The translations under genes and the position numbers were made by a program. This document shows positions 21,878 through 33,421 of a DNA stretch of 64,000 bases, piece after piece. The stretch covers positions 1,550,001 to 1,614,000 of the forward strand of contig JASJZH010000002.1 in NCBI GenBank assembly GCA_037178975.1. Reading direction: 5' to 3'. Source of the stretch: Oscheius tipulae (Eukaryota > Nematoda > Chromadorea > Rhabditida > Rhabditidae). Position 1 is the stretch's first letter; every line of letters begins with the position of its first letter. A model generated the notes under the pieces. That model did no database searches, was not told where the DNA came from, and saw only the letters and a list, made by a program, of their open reading frames with translations.

Positions 21878-22796
21878 TGACAAATGACAAAGATTACTCT
21901 CTGCACACAATGAATATTTGTTGGGATCATGGATCGGGCTTCCTGTCACTCACATTTTCGAGGTTTTGCTTAGTCTGGTTCCGGTCTCATGACCTATTTT
22001 CAATTTTTGCCCTCTGTCCTCAGCTGACCAGCTTCCGGGCTCTTGACCTTAGGAGAGAGACAGAAACAGAGACAGACACTCCTGACTTCATACTTAACCA
22101 GTTTCCGGTGATTTTGACTGTTGGGCATTTTGCATCTACGTCACGCGTCCGTTGTCAATCTTCCACTTCCTCTGCTCCCAAATATGGCAATGCTGTTTTG
22201 ATCTCCGGACATACAGCCTAAGAATAAGCATGTCTCAATTTTAGGTAGCACGACGAAGCTAATCATGCGCAGCTCCATCCCCACGCCTTTTCTCCACTGT
22301 CTTGTTTTAAAATCTCTTCTCCTAATAAGCCCACTCACAAATTGCATCCGATTAGCCTACAAAGATAATTTCCCCCGTGGTCCTATGAGTCGCCCTTTTT
22401 TTTCGAAATGATTGTAGAGAGGTGGGGGATGACGGAGTAAAGGAGAATCGCGTGATTGACAAGAAACTACTGGGTCATCTCTAAGAGTCATCTGCCACAA
22501 ATTGAAGCCTCGTCATGGTATCTGGGAATGAGCTGGGTGTAATTTGTGGTAAGATTGGTCTATGGACTGTTCTCCAAAGTTCGGTCATTCGCATTGTTTA
22601 GGACAGTTACTGCTCATAACCTGAAAGAGACTCTTTCAGATTTCTTCCTATACACTCACCTCCCAGATGAGTTCCGAACATTACAGTAGTGAAACTAGTT
22701 TATTCTCTACAATGTAATCTCGTTTTAGATCTATTCAAACACTCATGTGTGTGGAGGATGCCTCTGTACTCTCGTAGTTCGGGACAAATTAGGAGC

Positions 22797-23353
22797 TAAA
22801 CTAGCCGTCTCAGACGGCTTCGTCGTTCATTTGCCTGCAGTTTACATTGGCGGCTGCGCCGCTTCGTAGTAATAAAAGGCTTCCAGTGGCTTTATTGGGA
22901 TAGAAGCAAAGTTCTAGTGCGCACCCTAAGTTGGCTTACTTTTTTACACTTACAATTTAGGCAATATCTGTTTCTGAGCAACATAATAGGCTCGCTTCTG
23001 TTTCGTCACCTCGGACAAGCAAACAGATAGAGCCCTCTACAGAAACCATCGCGCTTTAGATATTAGAGTTTACTGACTTGTGAACTAAACTCCTGATATG
23101 ACTTGACTTGCCAGCTTTTGGCTTGTCCCCTCGGAACTCACGAATTGGCTGGCACCATTGCGCTTTAGTAGTAGAGAGATACATATTTGGCTCGCCAGTC
23201 AGAGCACTCCCACAGCCTAGCTCGAATTTTTCATAGCAGTCCCGATTCTTTGTCACAAATCTATCAATCGAATAGTTGTTAAAAAGATCCCTATTGTTTG
23301 AATTCTCTTAAATGGTCTATCATATCAACAAAAGTTTGTCAATGTCCTGTGTT
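22797..23353 (+). repeat. Dispersed repeat, copy 2 (about 560 bp)
   Basis: Diverged direct copy of 7994-8562, about 14.8 kb away in the same orientation. After the shared part a further piece resembling its own interior (GAAACCATCGCGCTTTAGAT) appears at about 23366-23394, suggesting a partial internal duplication. Confidence 0.65.
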
Positions 23354-26300
23354 CAAAAGTTCGCCATAGAAACCATCGCGCTTTAGATAGTAGAGATAGA
23401 TTCTCATGGGTCGAGTAACATTATTACCTTTGTGGTAAAAGGACGGCACTTTCTAGTAATCTCTCTCTTTAAATACAGTAGCTCTTTTCGATTACTTCCA
23501 AAACAAGTTACTATAAAAAAAACTTTTTTCAAAATACTGTAATTAGATGGACAGTTTGTTTTGACTACAGTAAATACCAAGTTTCTGAGAAAAGTTGTAA
23601 ATGACATTCGTTTGTCTTTAAAACAACCGAAAATGGAAATTACACATGACACCTGTCTTTTCTTACGGACTGTCCGTCTATTTTCTTTGCCGTTTTCACT
23701 TGAGTTGCTACCTCAACTGGTACAGAAATTCAGATTAATGACACTACTACCATGGCAAGCCTTAGCACAGCCGTAAAATTAGATTGTCTTTGATTCAAAG
23801 TCGAGTTGCCAGGCCAAACTATTGTTAGCCTTGAAGGTTTTATGTCTGGGAAAGTTAGTGCTCTTGCGATAATTACCGGTATGAGAAACAGAACTTACAG
23901 TGAATCAGAAAGCTTCCGGAGGTTGTACTCCTAATTACGACTCCTGCTCCCGTCATTTCGAATTGTCCTAACTAAACTTGTTAACGTAACAACTCGAGGA
24001 AAGGCATCCCCCACACCTAATGAGCCTGACCGACTCGTATATCCAGTTCACGAAAAACGGTCTCTCTCCCACTCATTTCCCAGTTCAATTAGATTCTCTC
24101 TGTCTTTGTCTCTCTGTTCCACTATCTCTGTCTCTGTCCTCTTGTCATATTCCTGGTTCCCATAGCATTCTACAGAATCTTTATCGTCCAATTGCGATTG
24201 CACCCTTATCCATGCGAAATCAGAAAGGCTGACGCAGAGAGCGGCTTGCATATCCAAAGGCCAGTAAAAACGCTGGCAACGTCGGTGGTCTGCCATCAGA
24301 TTAAAGGACTAATTGAATGGACAAGATTGCACCGAGCCTTGTGTACGGCAGATGGGCGTAAAGATTGTCTATATTTGGGTGGCAGGAGACGATTGAAATT
24401 TGTTTAGTAGACAACATTGGATCTCTCTGTCTCTCTCTACCTTGATCCCGCTGTAGGGTACACTTTAATTGGCCGGTCAAATGGCCCAGTCAAAAAGCTT
24501 GTAGCATCTTCTGACGCTCAAATGTTTGCTCTTTTTAATGAGAAGCTTGGTGACATCCGAGGCCAAAAATTAGCACTTCTTCTACTTAGAAGAGGATCTT
24601 TTCATCCTTAGAGTCCTCTTCCTCATTTGATCCCTAGCTAATTGAGCCCCCCTACTAGTGTATTTAGGCAGGAAGGTAGCGAGAGACAGGGAGATAGAGA
24701 GACAGAGAGACAGAGATCAAATCCTGTTTGTGATTCCTCTCCATGTTTTTGCACTTCCAAAGGTTTATTTGTCCCCCGTTCTTCTGGACAACCGGAACTG
24801 CGTAACCTCCCACCCTCTCTCCTTTATACTGATGTTCCAAAGCTCAGTTTCCTCTCTCCCTCATTCTCAAATCAAGACCACCCCCACGGGAAGACGTAAT
24901 TACTTCTTCACCCATTTTCCAATTAATTTCTCAAGCTATACCTTGCCTTGTAGCGGTGACAGAGAGAGGACCACAAGGGTCTCTTGATGCTTCTCTCTGT
25001 CTCTATGTCCTTCTGTCTCTCAGTCTCTCTGTCTCTGTCTCGCTGTCTCCCTAGTCTCGAGATCTGAGAATACAGAAAGTGACGTTGTTTGCTACCTCTG
25101 CTACCCTCCATGTGTAAGTAATCTTCGCATGGTCATTCGTGCCCCCCTTCCACACAAAAGGATCTAATTTGCTGCTACCAAGTATGCAAGACAAAGCCGG
25201 GGAACAGAGTAGTATTCAGTAGTTGGTAATAAAAATCCCTGAGCTGGGGGAGAGAGACTCGTTCAGAGCAGCTTGTACTGTTCCACTGTCTCTGAGGCTC
25301 CCAATCTTCCAGACATCCTCATCCAAATTGTTTAATTAAAGGTTCCGTCTGCTCTCACACCAAATCTTGGGGTCAAATCCCTTTCGTTTCTCTGGTGCTT
25401 TCATCCGGCTCACATGACCTAAAGTATATACCGTGAGTAAACACAGTGATTTGATGACTACGAACTTCCGATTAGCGCTAGAATCTGTAATTTATTGCAG
25501 GGTTCAATGTCAATGGCAGGTCAGGTGCTTCGCAAGGAAACAAAGGGATACAAAGGGACAGAGAGATAGAGAGATAAAGAGACAGAGATCATTCTGATCA
25601 TGGGTCAAGGAACGGGGGCACCAACTGGTCAAAAACCTATTGAACCTCTCTGTCGGGGCCACTGTCTCTCTCAGCCTTAGTCATTCCGGCGTACGAGGGC
25701 GTCTCCTTCTTCCAACTTGAATAAGTCATCTTGTATGCCGGTGGCTGATCTACCCCACACCATTAACAAAATGATCCTCTGTCTTATTTCTGGATCCTTG
25801 GTTCCTTCTTTTGGCTCCTCCTACAGCTATTTTTGTTCTTCTTGTAGGTACGTCAGTCTTACTTTCTAGTGTATATCTGTTTCTCTCTCTCTCTTTCTCT
25901 CTGATCATGTGCCCTTTGAGCAACCAAAAGATCTCAGGTCAAAATGATATCAACCCCGCTAAAAAATTCAGGACACCTACTCCCGAACAAATATTCGCGT
26001 GCAGTTCTGCAGAAGACCTATCCTCCTTTTTCTGTCCCTGAAATATTCAACAATTTTCACTCAACACGTAATCCTCGAATTCGAATCGGTTGGGATTGCC
26101 TAATTGTTTTCCTTCACCCTCTATTTTTCTGCTCCTTAGCAGAAAAATATGCTCTACCTAATTAGGGTTTTTACTAGGGTCAGTCCCTGTCTCTCTGATG
26201 GAAAAATGGTTGAGAGACAGAGATAATGACTCGTCAATAGTTTAAGAGACTTCCTTATTAGGTCTAAGCTTTGTCTCTCTTTTATCTGCAGAGCATTTTA

Positions 26301-26589
26301 GGCGGGATGCTCTGATAGTGAATTAGATAAGAGATGTTTATGAATGGAATTCGCAGCCCGACTATCCAGTTTAAGTTGTTCTTCCGCCAGTGTCCAAAGC
26401 CATTTTTCCCAATTAGTGAATTGCTTTGTGACAGTAGGAATTAGAGGTGACATACCAAGTCAGCTTGGGAGAGGACTTGCCCCTATCCGGGTAGCAGACA
26501 GGTCAGCAGAGACGAGTCAAGGGTAGAAGGACAGATATCAAGCAATGTAATTTCGGGCAATAATTGTAATTCCTCGCTATAGCGCAGTG

Positions 26590-26735
26590 AGATGCGGGTG
26601 CGACAGGGGTGCTCCTTTCCAAGACAAATTTGCTCTTTTCGGATTCAAAAAGTGGTTTTCTAGCAAATTTTTAGCAAAATTGTAGCTTTTTATCTGCTCT
26701 GCAGCTTTGCAGAACATCGTAAAGCTGGAAAGTGT
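26590..26735 (+). repeat. Dispersed hairpin-type repeat
   Basis: It shares an ordered set of pieces with 41186-41325: GCGGGTGCGAC, a TGGTTTTC, then GCAAA(A/G)TTGTAG and a partly complementary GCAGCTTTGC. The two copies therefore look like one element family. The distal pieces can pair as a short hairpin. Confidence 0.45.
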
Positions 26736-27146
26736 TGCCTAGAGCCGGAAATGACCGTGGAAAAGTTCATGTCGCACGGTAGGAGGTTTCACAGACCCGG
26801 GGTAGACTCGTTTCAAGCCTGGAATCCTTTCTCCCCCTCTACGGTTCTTGATTCGGTATTACCAATGTTTTTAGGGACCTGACCCACTAATGAGAGACCT
26901 AAAATGTACCTTATGGGTGGTGCTATCTTTGATTACTCTTTCAGTTCCTCATTTCCGATCTTTGTCTCGAAAACTTCCTGTTATTCTCCTTCTCAAACTC
27001 CTCAATTGTATCGTGGCATGTTCTCCCGATTCTTAAAAACGTTTTCCTTGGTAAACAAGACATTCTGTAGATTGGGCCAATCGCTCTCTCTCTTTCTCTC
27101 TCTGTCTCTCCAACCAGTCCAGGTTCAAACTTTCAGCCGTGATAGA

Positions 27147-27426
27147 ATGTCTCGACTAATTCTGGGTCTCCTTGTGCTCACAATTTGTTCACAGCTGCTC
27201 TCAGCACAGCTACTATCAGACGAGGAGCTACTGACACATCGGCTCGCCAAGAGGCGACTCGTCATCAGGGTTCCGAGTATGCGTAACCCGGACAGTGAAC
27301 ATCTTACCAGGATCTTGAACAAGGTATGTGTCTTTGTCCCTGTCTCTGTCTCTAATTGTCTGTTTCCAGATGGCGTTTGCCGAGCTGAAGCAAAAGAAGT
27401 TGGATGATTTCGAAAATGAAATGTGA
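27147..27426 (+). CDS. Small secreted peptide-precursor-like protein (2 exons, 77 aa)
   Basis: Exons are 27147-27323 and 27370-27426. The product has a clear signal peptide (RLILGLLVLTICSQLLSA). A short acidic spacer follows, then a basic site LAKRR near residues 32-36, then a roughly 40-residue region predicted to be helical (HLTRILNKMAFAELKQKKLD) ending ENEM. Signal peptide, basic processing site and one helical peptide is the architecture of a neuropeptide or peptide-hormone precursor, superficially like helical CRF/DH-type hormones. That likeness is an inference without sequence proof. No amidation Gly is present at the end. The ATG lies 10 nt after ACTTTCAG, a likely trans-splice site. 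AATAAA follows at about 27544. Confidence 0.5.
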
Positions 27427-27684
27427 CGACTGTCTACGAACTTACACCATATCCCACTTTAAAACAATCTTCTTCTTCTAGAATGTTCTGTACTTAGTGT
27501 AAATCCTGGTGAGACTTTGTGAGATGTCTCTCTACTTGTCAAAATAAATTGTTGAATGTTGCAAAAAGGGAGCAAAGATCTTGTTTGTTCTATTTGGGAC
27601 ACTGGGAGCCGGTCAACAATGAATTGGTAATTCAGAATACAGAGACAGAGAGTTAAATAAGACAAGTAATCCTTCCGATCAGGC

Positions 27685-28777
27685 TTATTTCTTGAACAGA
27701 TCTCCCATAGCACCATCAGTGAAGCCTTGCATCATTGGATTCAGCAGAGAAGCTCCTCCATCGATGGTCAGACACTAAACGACACAGATTTCCATCTAAC
27801 AGACCACCTGTCAGACCTGGCCAATGATGTACTCGGACTTGGCTCGGTCAGCCAGGTATCCAATGAGGTCCGCAATCTCCTTGGCCTGTCCAACACGACC
27901 CAAAGGAATGAACTTGGGCTGGGCGTAGGCATCCTCAATGGCCTTCTGGATTTCATCGGTCACTCCCTGTTTCTGCATAATAGCTGTGTGGATCAGTCCC
28001 GGATTGACCGAATTGACTCTAATGCCCTTCTTGATGAATTCACCTGCCATGCAGCGGGTCAACTGATCGAGACCGGCCTTTGCCACGGCATAGTACGGCA
28101 TGGTCGGAGACTGAAAAAATCCTTGCTGATTAGCTTTCAGAAAAAAACAGGGTATGATAAGAACTTACAGCCCAAGGATGGGCTGCAATGCTGGACACGT
28201 TGATGACCTCGCCTTTGGTCTTTTCGAGATGGTCAACAGCCAGACGGGTTAGACTCAGGGCACTGGAAAGAGAGAGTAAGAGCGACAGAGAGTGTCACTA
28301 ACACTTTGAGATTGAGATTGATGGTATAGTCGAACTTGTCCAAGCCGATTGCGAAGCCGAATTCTTGACCTTGCATGTCGGGAACACCACCAGCATTATT
28401 GACCTGAAGAGTACTGAAGAGTACTGTCACTGTCATTGCCACTGTCACTGTGTCACTGTCACCCACCAGTATGTCAATTTTCCCAAACTTCTTGACAGTT
28501 TCATCGATGAGCTTCTTATGGACCTTCTCATCCACAAGATCTCCCTGTACTTGAAGAATGCTCTCTGGCTTGACACCAGCAGCTACTAGTAAATCTTGGG
28601 TTTCCTAAAACAATTTCTAAACTTTCCGAAGACAAGTCTTACATCAAGAGATTTCTGACTCCTTCCGGTAATAGTCACAGAAGCTCCTTCTTCGGCAAAG
28701 AGTAGGGCCGTGGCTCTACCAATTCCATTGCTGGAGCCGGTAACAATAGCAACTTTGCCAGAGAAACGAGGAGACAT
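27685..28777 (-). CDS. Short-chain dehydrogenase/reductase (6 exons, 283 aa)
   Basis: Exons (minus) are 28643-28777, 28467-28604, 28303-28403, 28169-28262, 27817-28110 and 27685-27774. It is a classical SDR: the cofactor motif TGSSNGIG lies at residues 14-21, NNAG near 93-96 and a serine in INVSSIA. The catalytic Y-x3-K is in YYAVAKAG, and PGLI/VNSVNPG follows the active site. The C-terminus holds the typical DGG. Members reduce or oxidise alcohols, steroids or retinoids with NAD(P)H; the substrate cannot be read. Position after the first strand carries Arg (TGRSQKSL), which favours NADPH. Intron 2 is built of GACAGT units. Length and motifs are normal for the family. Confidence 0.85.
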
Positions 28778-29062
28778 GATGGCAGGGCAGGGGTTATCGG
28801 ATGGAAAGTGCGGCGAGAGGACAGCTATCACCGAATGGCGCGCAAAATACACAAAACAGCGGGCAGAACTTTTGTGCCTAATCGCCGTGACAAATGATGT
28901 CGGCATAAACTAGCGTGGTTTGTTCATTTGATCTTGGGGGAAGTAGAGAGCCAGAGAAAGTAACACTTTACAAACTGGCAGTTATGTAACTTTATCAAAC
29001 TTAGAACATAATTGTTTCGAACTCGTTTTGAAATTACAACTACATTCATTGTCTGTTGCGCT

Positions 29063-30725
29063 ATGGCGTTGGGTCTGCCTCTGGACATCAGACTCTCCGA
29101 TCTGACAGGTAGCCCACCTCTCTTCGATCTTCACAACTACCGTAATTTTTAGAATGGCTTCTGGTTCGCCGTTATGTGAAGCCCAACTGGATTCGGGCAG
29201 TCAAGGAGGTCAGGAAGAAGATCTCAATCGCTCTCAAGGACATGCCAGAATGCGAGGAAATCAAGAAACTACTGTCCCATACACGTAAGCTGGAGACAGA
29301 GACTGAACAATAACTTCCAGAAATCACCTACTACCAGAGCGAGGAGATTGTGGCAATTTTGATGCAGACGGAACAGGATAGCAAGAACTTTCTCGGCATG
29401 TATTACTCTCAGCGGATGAAGGACTGGCAAGGAGTCATTCAGCTCTACCGCTCGGATAACATTTACCTGGCTGATGCGGCTCTCACGCTGAGCAATCTGG
29501 TCATGTTTGAGCTGCCCTCGATCAGGAAGGATCTGCTCATTCTGGAGAAGAGGATCGCGGAGCAGATGAGGAAGACCGAACAGGACAGAAAGTCAGCTGA
29601 GCAGCAGGAGAAGCTCTACCGGGAGGAAGTCAGTAGGAGAGGACTCAAGGTAGTTTAGTGTCTCTGTTTCCCTGTCTCTCTGTCTCTCTATCTTTAATGA
29701 TCATTTACCAGGGAAACTATCTGCCTTTCGAGCTCATGATGTCGACCGGCCCATTGACCAAGATCTTCCATCAGCTCAACGACCTCATCATGGCTCTTCT
29801 CCCAGCTGTCGACTACTACAAAAAAAGCAGGCTTCCAGGAAGATGGACGGTCCTTCCTCTGCTGCAATTTTACCTCGAGAAAGGAAACGTCACAGCTTTC
29901 GAATGGTTCTACGGCTACGCGCCTGAAGAGACGGAAAAGTTCAGTCTCAAAAATATCCTGTTTCCCAATAAGAAGAAGCCAGTTGAGGATCCGAAGAAGG
30001 TGGCCGGCCAGATGAACAGCCTGTCCTTGGAAGAAGACAACGATTTCGGAACTGAGGACAAGACGGACGGGATCCAGCTGATGGAGGAGGGACATCAGAC
30101 AAAGAAGAATAAGAAGAGACCAACAGTCCAGGAGGGACTAAACCTGCTGGAGAACGGCAAGACTCGTCGTGATTTGATGTATGACATTTACCAGCTGCGT
30201 CTCTTTCTGGTCGCGGTTGAGGAGAACGAGTCGAGACAGCATCCGTCCGACTTGCTTCTTTCGCTCTACGTCGAGTATGATGTCCCCCTCTTCGATGTCT
30301 GGAAATGGACCGCCACAGCCTCTCAGATCTTAGACATCGTCAACAATCCGACTACGAGCGAGTTGTTTGAAATTCGTCACAATCCTAGGTTAGTTTTTGT
30401 CTTTCCCTGTCTCTGTCTCTCTCTATCTGACTTTCTGTTTCGCTATCTTTCAGTCTCCGTGTCTATCTGTTTTTCCAGATATCTGGACGATCTCGTTGCC
30501 CACATCCAGTCGCGTCAGACGAAAGCCGACTTCTTCAAAGGAAATGCCATGGCGGCTGAGAAGCTAATCGAAGACATGAAGCAGAAGTATCAACTGGTCG
30601 CAAACACCTACCAGGAGGTCAAAATGGAATCGGAAAAGCTGGAGCAGCGACTCTGCAAGGATCTGGCCTGCCTCACCAAAGGACGCCCGGTTCATCTTCT
30701 TGGCGGAGTCAAGTCGTTGCTCTAA
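29063..30725 (+). CDS. CDK5RAP3: CDK5RAP3 orthologue (5 exons, 476 aa)
   Basis: Exons are 29063-29108, 29153-29284, 29321-29649, 29712-30388 and 30479-30725. The N-terminus (LPLDIRLSDLTEWLLVRR, then DMPECEEIKKLL) and the motif YYSQRMKDWQ match the CDK5RAP3 family, as does the C-terminal coiled region with the basic RPVHLLGGVKSLL end. Length is close to the usual 500 residues. In animals CDK5RAP3 is a partner of the UFL1-UFBP1 ligase that attaches UFM1 to proteins such as ribosomal RPL26 at the ER. Introns 3 and 4 contain CTGTCTCT-type tracts. Its stop lies 64 bp from that of the convergent transporter gene, so the 3' UTRs probably overlap or abut. Confidence 0.85.
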
Positions 30726-30789
30726 AGACGGGAGCAAAATAATAGTGTCTGTCGGTTTTCCAATAAAAGTTCGAGTCTTAGGCTTCTTT

Positions 30790-32654
30790 CTATATCTTGT
30801 CTGAACAATTGACAGTGAGCGATGTTTTGTTCTGTTCTTGGAGATCTGGTGTAGGCATGAATGGCAGGCTTCGGACCAGTGGAATCTTGGACACGGATCT
30901 GAATCTAGTTGTTTGCAGAGAGACAGGCAGTTAACTACATACCTAGTGAACCAGTCAGGATAGGCATACCCACTGCCATCTTGCTGATCACCATCTGAAC
31001 TCCGGGCAAAGTGAAGTCCTCTCTGTTGAGCAGTAGCTCTGCCGACAGTGTTGTCCAAAAAGACGGCTATGACTCCTCCAATCAACATTTTAATGCTGAT
31101 CAACATGTTAATAACATCGTCCCAGTTCTTGTGTCCAGTCCGAATAGGGAACCGTTCGAAGTGAGATGGTATGGCGATCCCGGCCATTAGAGAGAAGCCC
31201 ATGATGGAGAGATTGCGAGAGAGAGACAGATCGACTAGCTGAAAGGATTGAATCAGTGACAGTGACAGTGACAAAACCTGTAGGTTGTTCAATGACACCC
31301 CTGCAATGAATCCGACAGTAACAATCATGGTTCCGCCAATGATACCATCAGGAATTGTGGCCATAACAGCAGCGGCTTTCGTACAAATACCAAGGAATAT
31401 CAGGAACATTCCAGCTACTTGCATCGGTCTTCGACTGGCAACCTTGGTCATTTGAATGATGGCAATGTTGTTGGAGTAGGTGGTGAGACCCATTCCGACA
31501 CCCATGCTAGCTGCCAACATGCTACCGAGTCCTTCAACAACTATGGCTCTATTGACAGCGTCTTTCGGTGGTCTTCGTTGATGGCAGACCCGGGCCAGAA
31601 GATCATAGGATCCGAGGTTTTCGATCACATCGACAGTGACTGAAGCACAAAAGGCCAACGAGAGACCAAGGTTAACTGTTGGTAGACCAATGTTCCCTGA
31701 AAGCTCAGATGTACTGTCACTGTCACCGTACCTGGATACGGTATCGTCAGCCATGTAGCCTGTTCCATGATCCTCCTTGTCTCATTCCTATCATACCGCA
31801 CTGGACTGTCTTTCGACTCACAATCAAAAAAGGTGATTATCCAACAGATGGCCCAACATATGAGAATAGTGAGGGCCAGAGGGTATTGCCCGAACAGACA
31901 AAACTTCCCAAACCCAGGAATACATATCGGATAGTCTTCCAGGTAGATTACCATTATGATTATCATTAGCATTGCTCTGGAAATGACGTGAGCCATGAAA
32001 GGCTCGGGACTTACACTGCAGAGATCCAATGACTACTGATCATGTCCTGAACAAGGGGAAGCAGGGACATACAGAGGAGAATCATGACAGGGACAATAGT
32101 GATTGGACCAATGAGTCGTGAGAGGACACCAGCTAGACCTGTGAAGCCGATAATGACGAATAGGAAACATCCGAGCATGAGACTTCCGGCTATCTGAAGT
32201 TACTCTGTCTCTCTCTGTCTTCCTGTCTCCTTGTCTCTCTGTCTTTCTGACTCTCTCAGACTCTCCGTCTACCTCTTTCAACCGAAAGCTCCACTCCTCG
32301 TCCTCATCTTCCGGCAAACATCGATGGCTCGTCTGATAGGCATAGATTGGTGGCAAGAAGGCAGCAGCAGGGCCATGCATAATCGGAAGCCTGAGGCAAT
32401 ATGTGTTACCTTCTGTAGACACACCTTAATCCCACAGTACTTTGAAGAAGAGTTGAGGCCCCAGCAGCTACCAGCGTTGCCGACATCAGCTGGGTTTTCA
32501 AAGTAACGGCAGCTGCACCAGCACACACCGCATCCGAAACGAGTTGAGGAGTCAGTATCAAGCCCGGGGCACAGATCATCGCTTGTTGGAAGCCATAAGT
32601 TAGGGTACTGATCCAGTTTGGAGACTTATTGACATGGTAGCTCAGTCGACCCAT
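30790..32654 (-). CDS. SLC23-type nucleobase/ascorbate transporter (7 exons, 533 aa)
   Basis: Exons (minus) are 32425-32654, 32273-32390, 32015-32193, 31732-31976, 31278-31696, 30943-31238 and 30790-30904. The start has the family's LTYGFQQAMICAPGLI and QLMSATLVAAGASTLLQ. MHGPAAAFLPPI follows, then several membrane spans, then GLPTVNLGLSLAFCASVTVD. Next come the core region VEGLGSMLAASMGVGMGLTT and KVASRRPMQVAG. Ten or more hydrophobic spans are present. SLC23 proteins carry ascorbate or nucleobases across the plasma membrane; the nematode branch is poorly characterised. At the signature usually written (Q/E/P)NxGxxxxT this protein reads NNIAIIQMT, so two key positions differ. Introns carry GACAGT and GACAGA tracts. 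Confidence 0.82.
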
Positions 32655-33421
32655 ACCGGTGTGGGACTCGGGGCGAGAGAGAAAGAGGATAACTCACATG
32701 GGAAACTGGTCGAGTAATCACCCTTTTTGTGTTGCGGAGGATTTGTGTGATCAAGATCGGGGAGAGCTGTCTGCTACAGAGATAGTGTAGAATAGAGACA
32801 GTACAAAGACAGGGTCTGAGTCCAACAGTAGAGCACAACGCTCTGGCATAAGTAAACAGTGGAACTAAAGAGTTCTGATTCGGAAATTGTAACAAAAACA
32901 ACCAGAAAAACAGCTATTCTCGCACTGAATGACGGACGGTGTGTGGTGTCTTTCTGACCACCTTGGATCCTTTGTGCTGTTCCTTGAATAACAAGAACAG
33001 GATGGGGTATCATATTACAAACATAGAAATGGCGTTAGAGCCTTCTTGGGTAGCACTCGTACTAAGCCCGAGATCTGAAGGTTTTGAAGTCTGCCTGAAG
33101 AATAACAAAAGACGAGAGATGTTACGGGTGCGACACTCTTTCAAAATAACTTGCTCACCATCATAATTTTCCACAGCTCTCTATCCAAAAATAACATGTT
33201 TTCTCCCAATTCTCCCTATTTTAGACTCGATCTCGCCGTTTCTGACGTGTTCCAATCTGCCTCTGTGTACTCACCAAAATCCACCTGACCGCGCTAGCTC
33301 AGTGACTCACTGGCACTGTTAGCAGATAGCAGCGTGGTAAACAGGCCCGAATTTCTGCTCACTCACTCGCCTGATAAGCGTTTATTCCATCTGCTCTCTT
33401 CCGCCAACCAGCCTTCTCATC
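32655..33421. other. Promoter interval between divergent transporter and four-TM gene
   Basis: Head-to-head intergenic region. It contains scattered short motifs, including a GGGTGCGAC piece at about 33126-33134 that recurs in the hairpin-type repeats. No gene seen. Confidence 0.4.

Larger units (their letters stand above)
21878..27146. other. Long gene-poor, repeat-bearing region
   Basis: No gene model could be supported over about 5.3 kb. Contents are repeat copy 2 (22797-23353), GACAGA or GTCTCT tracts (about 22055-22080, 24085-24140, 24670-24715, 24990-25055 and 25555-25590) and a hairpin-type repeat at about 26590-26735. Short ORFs in it have no domain, splice or codon support. Confidence 0.4.

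Noticed and set aside
24192-24611. Short plus-strand ORFs near 24.2-24.6 kb
   Set aside because: Contain hexamer-repeat translation, no supported splice structure or family resemblance.
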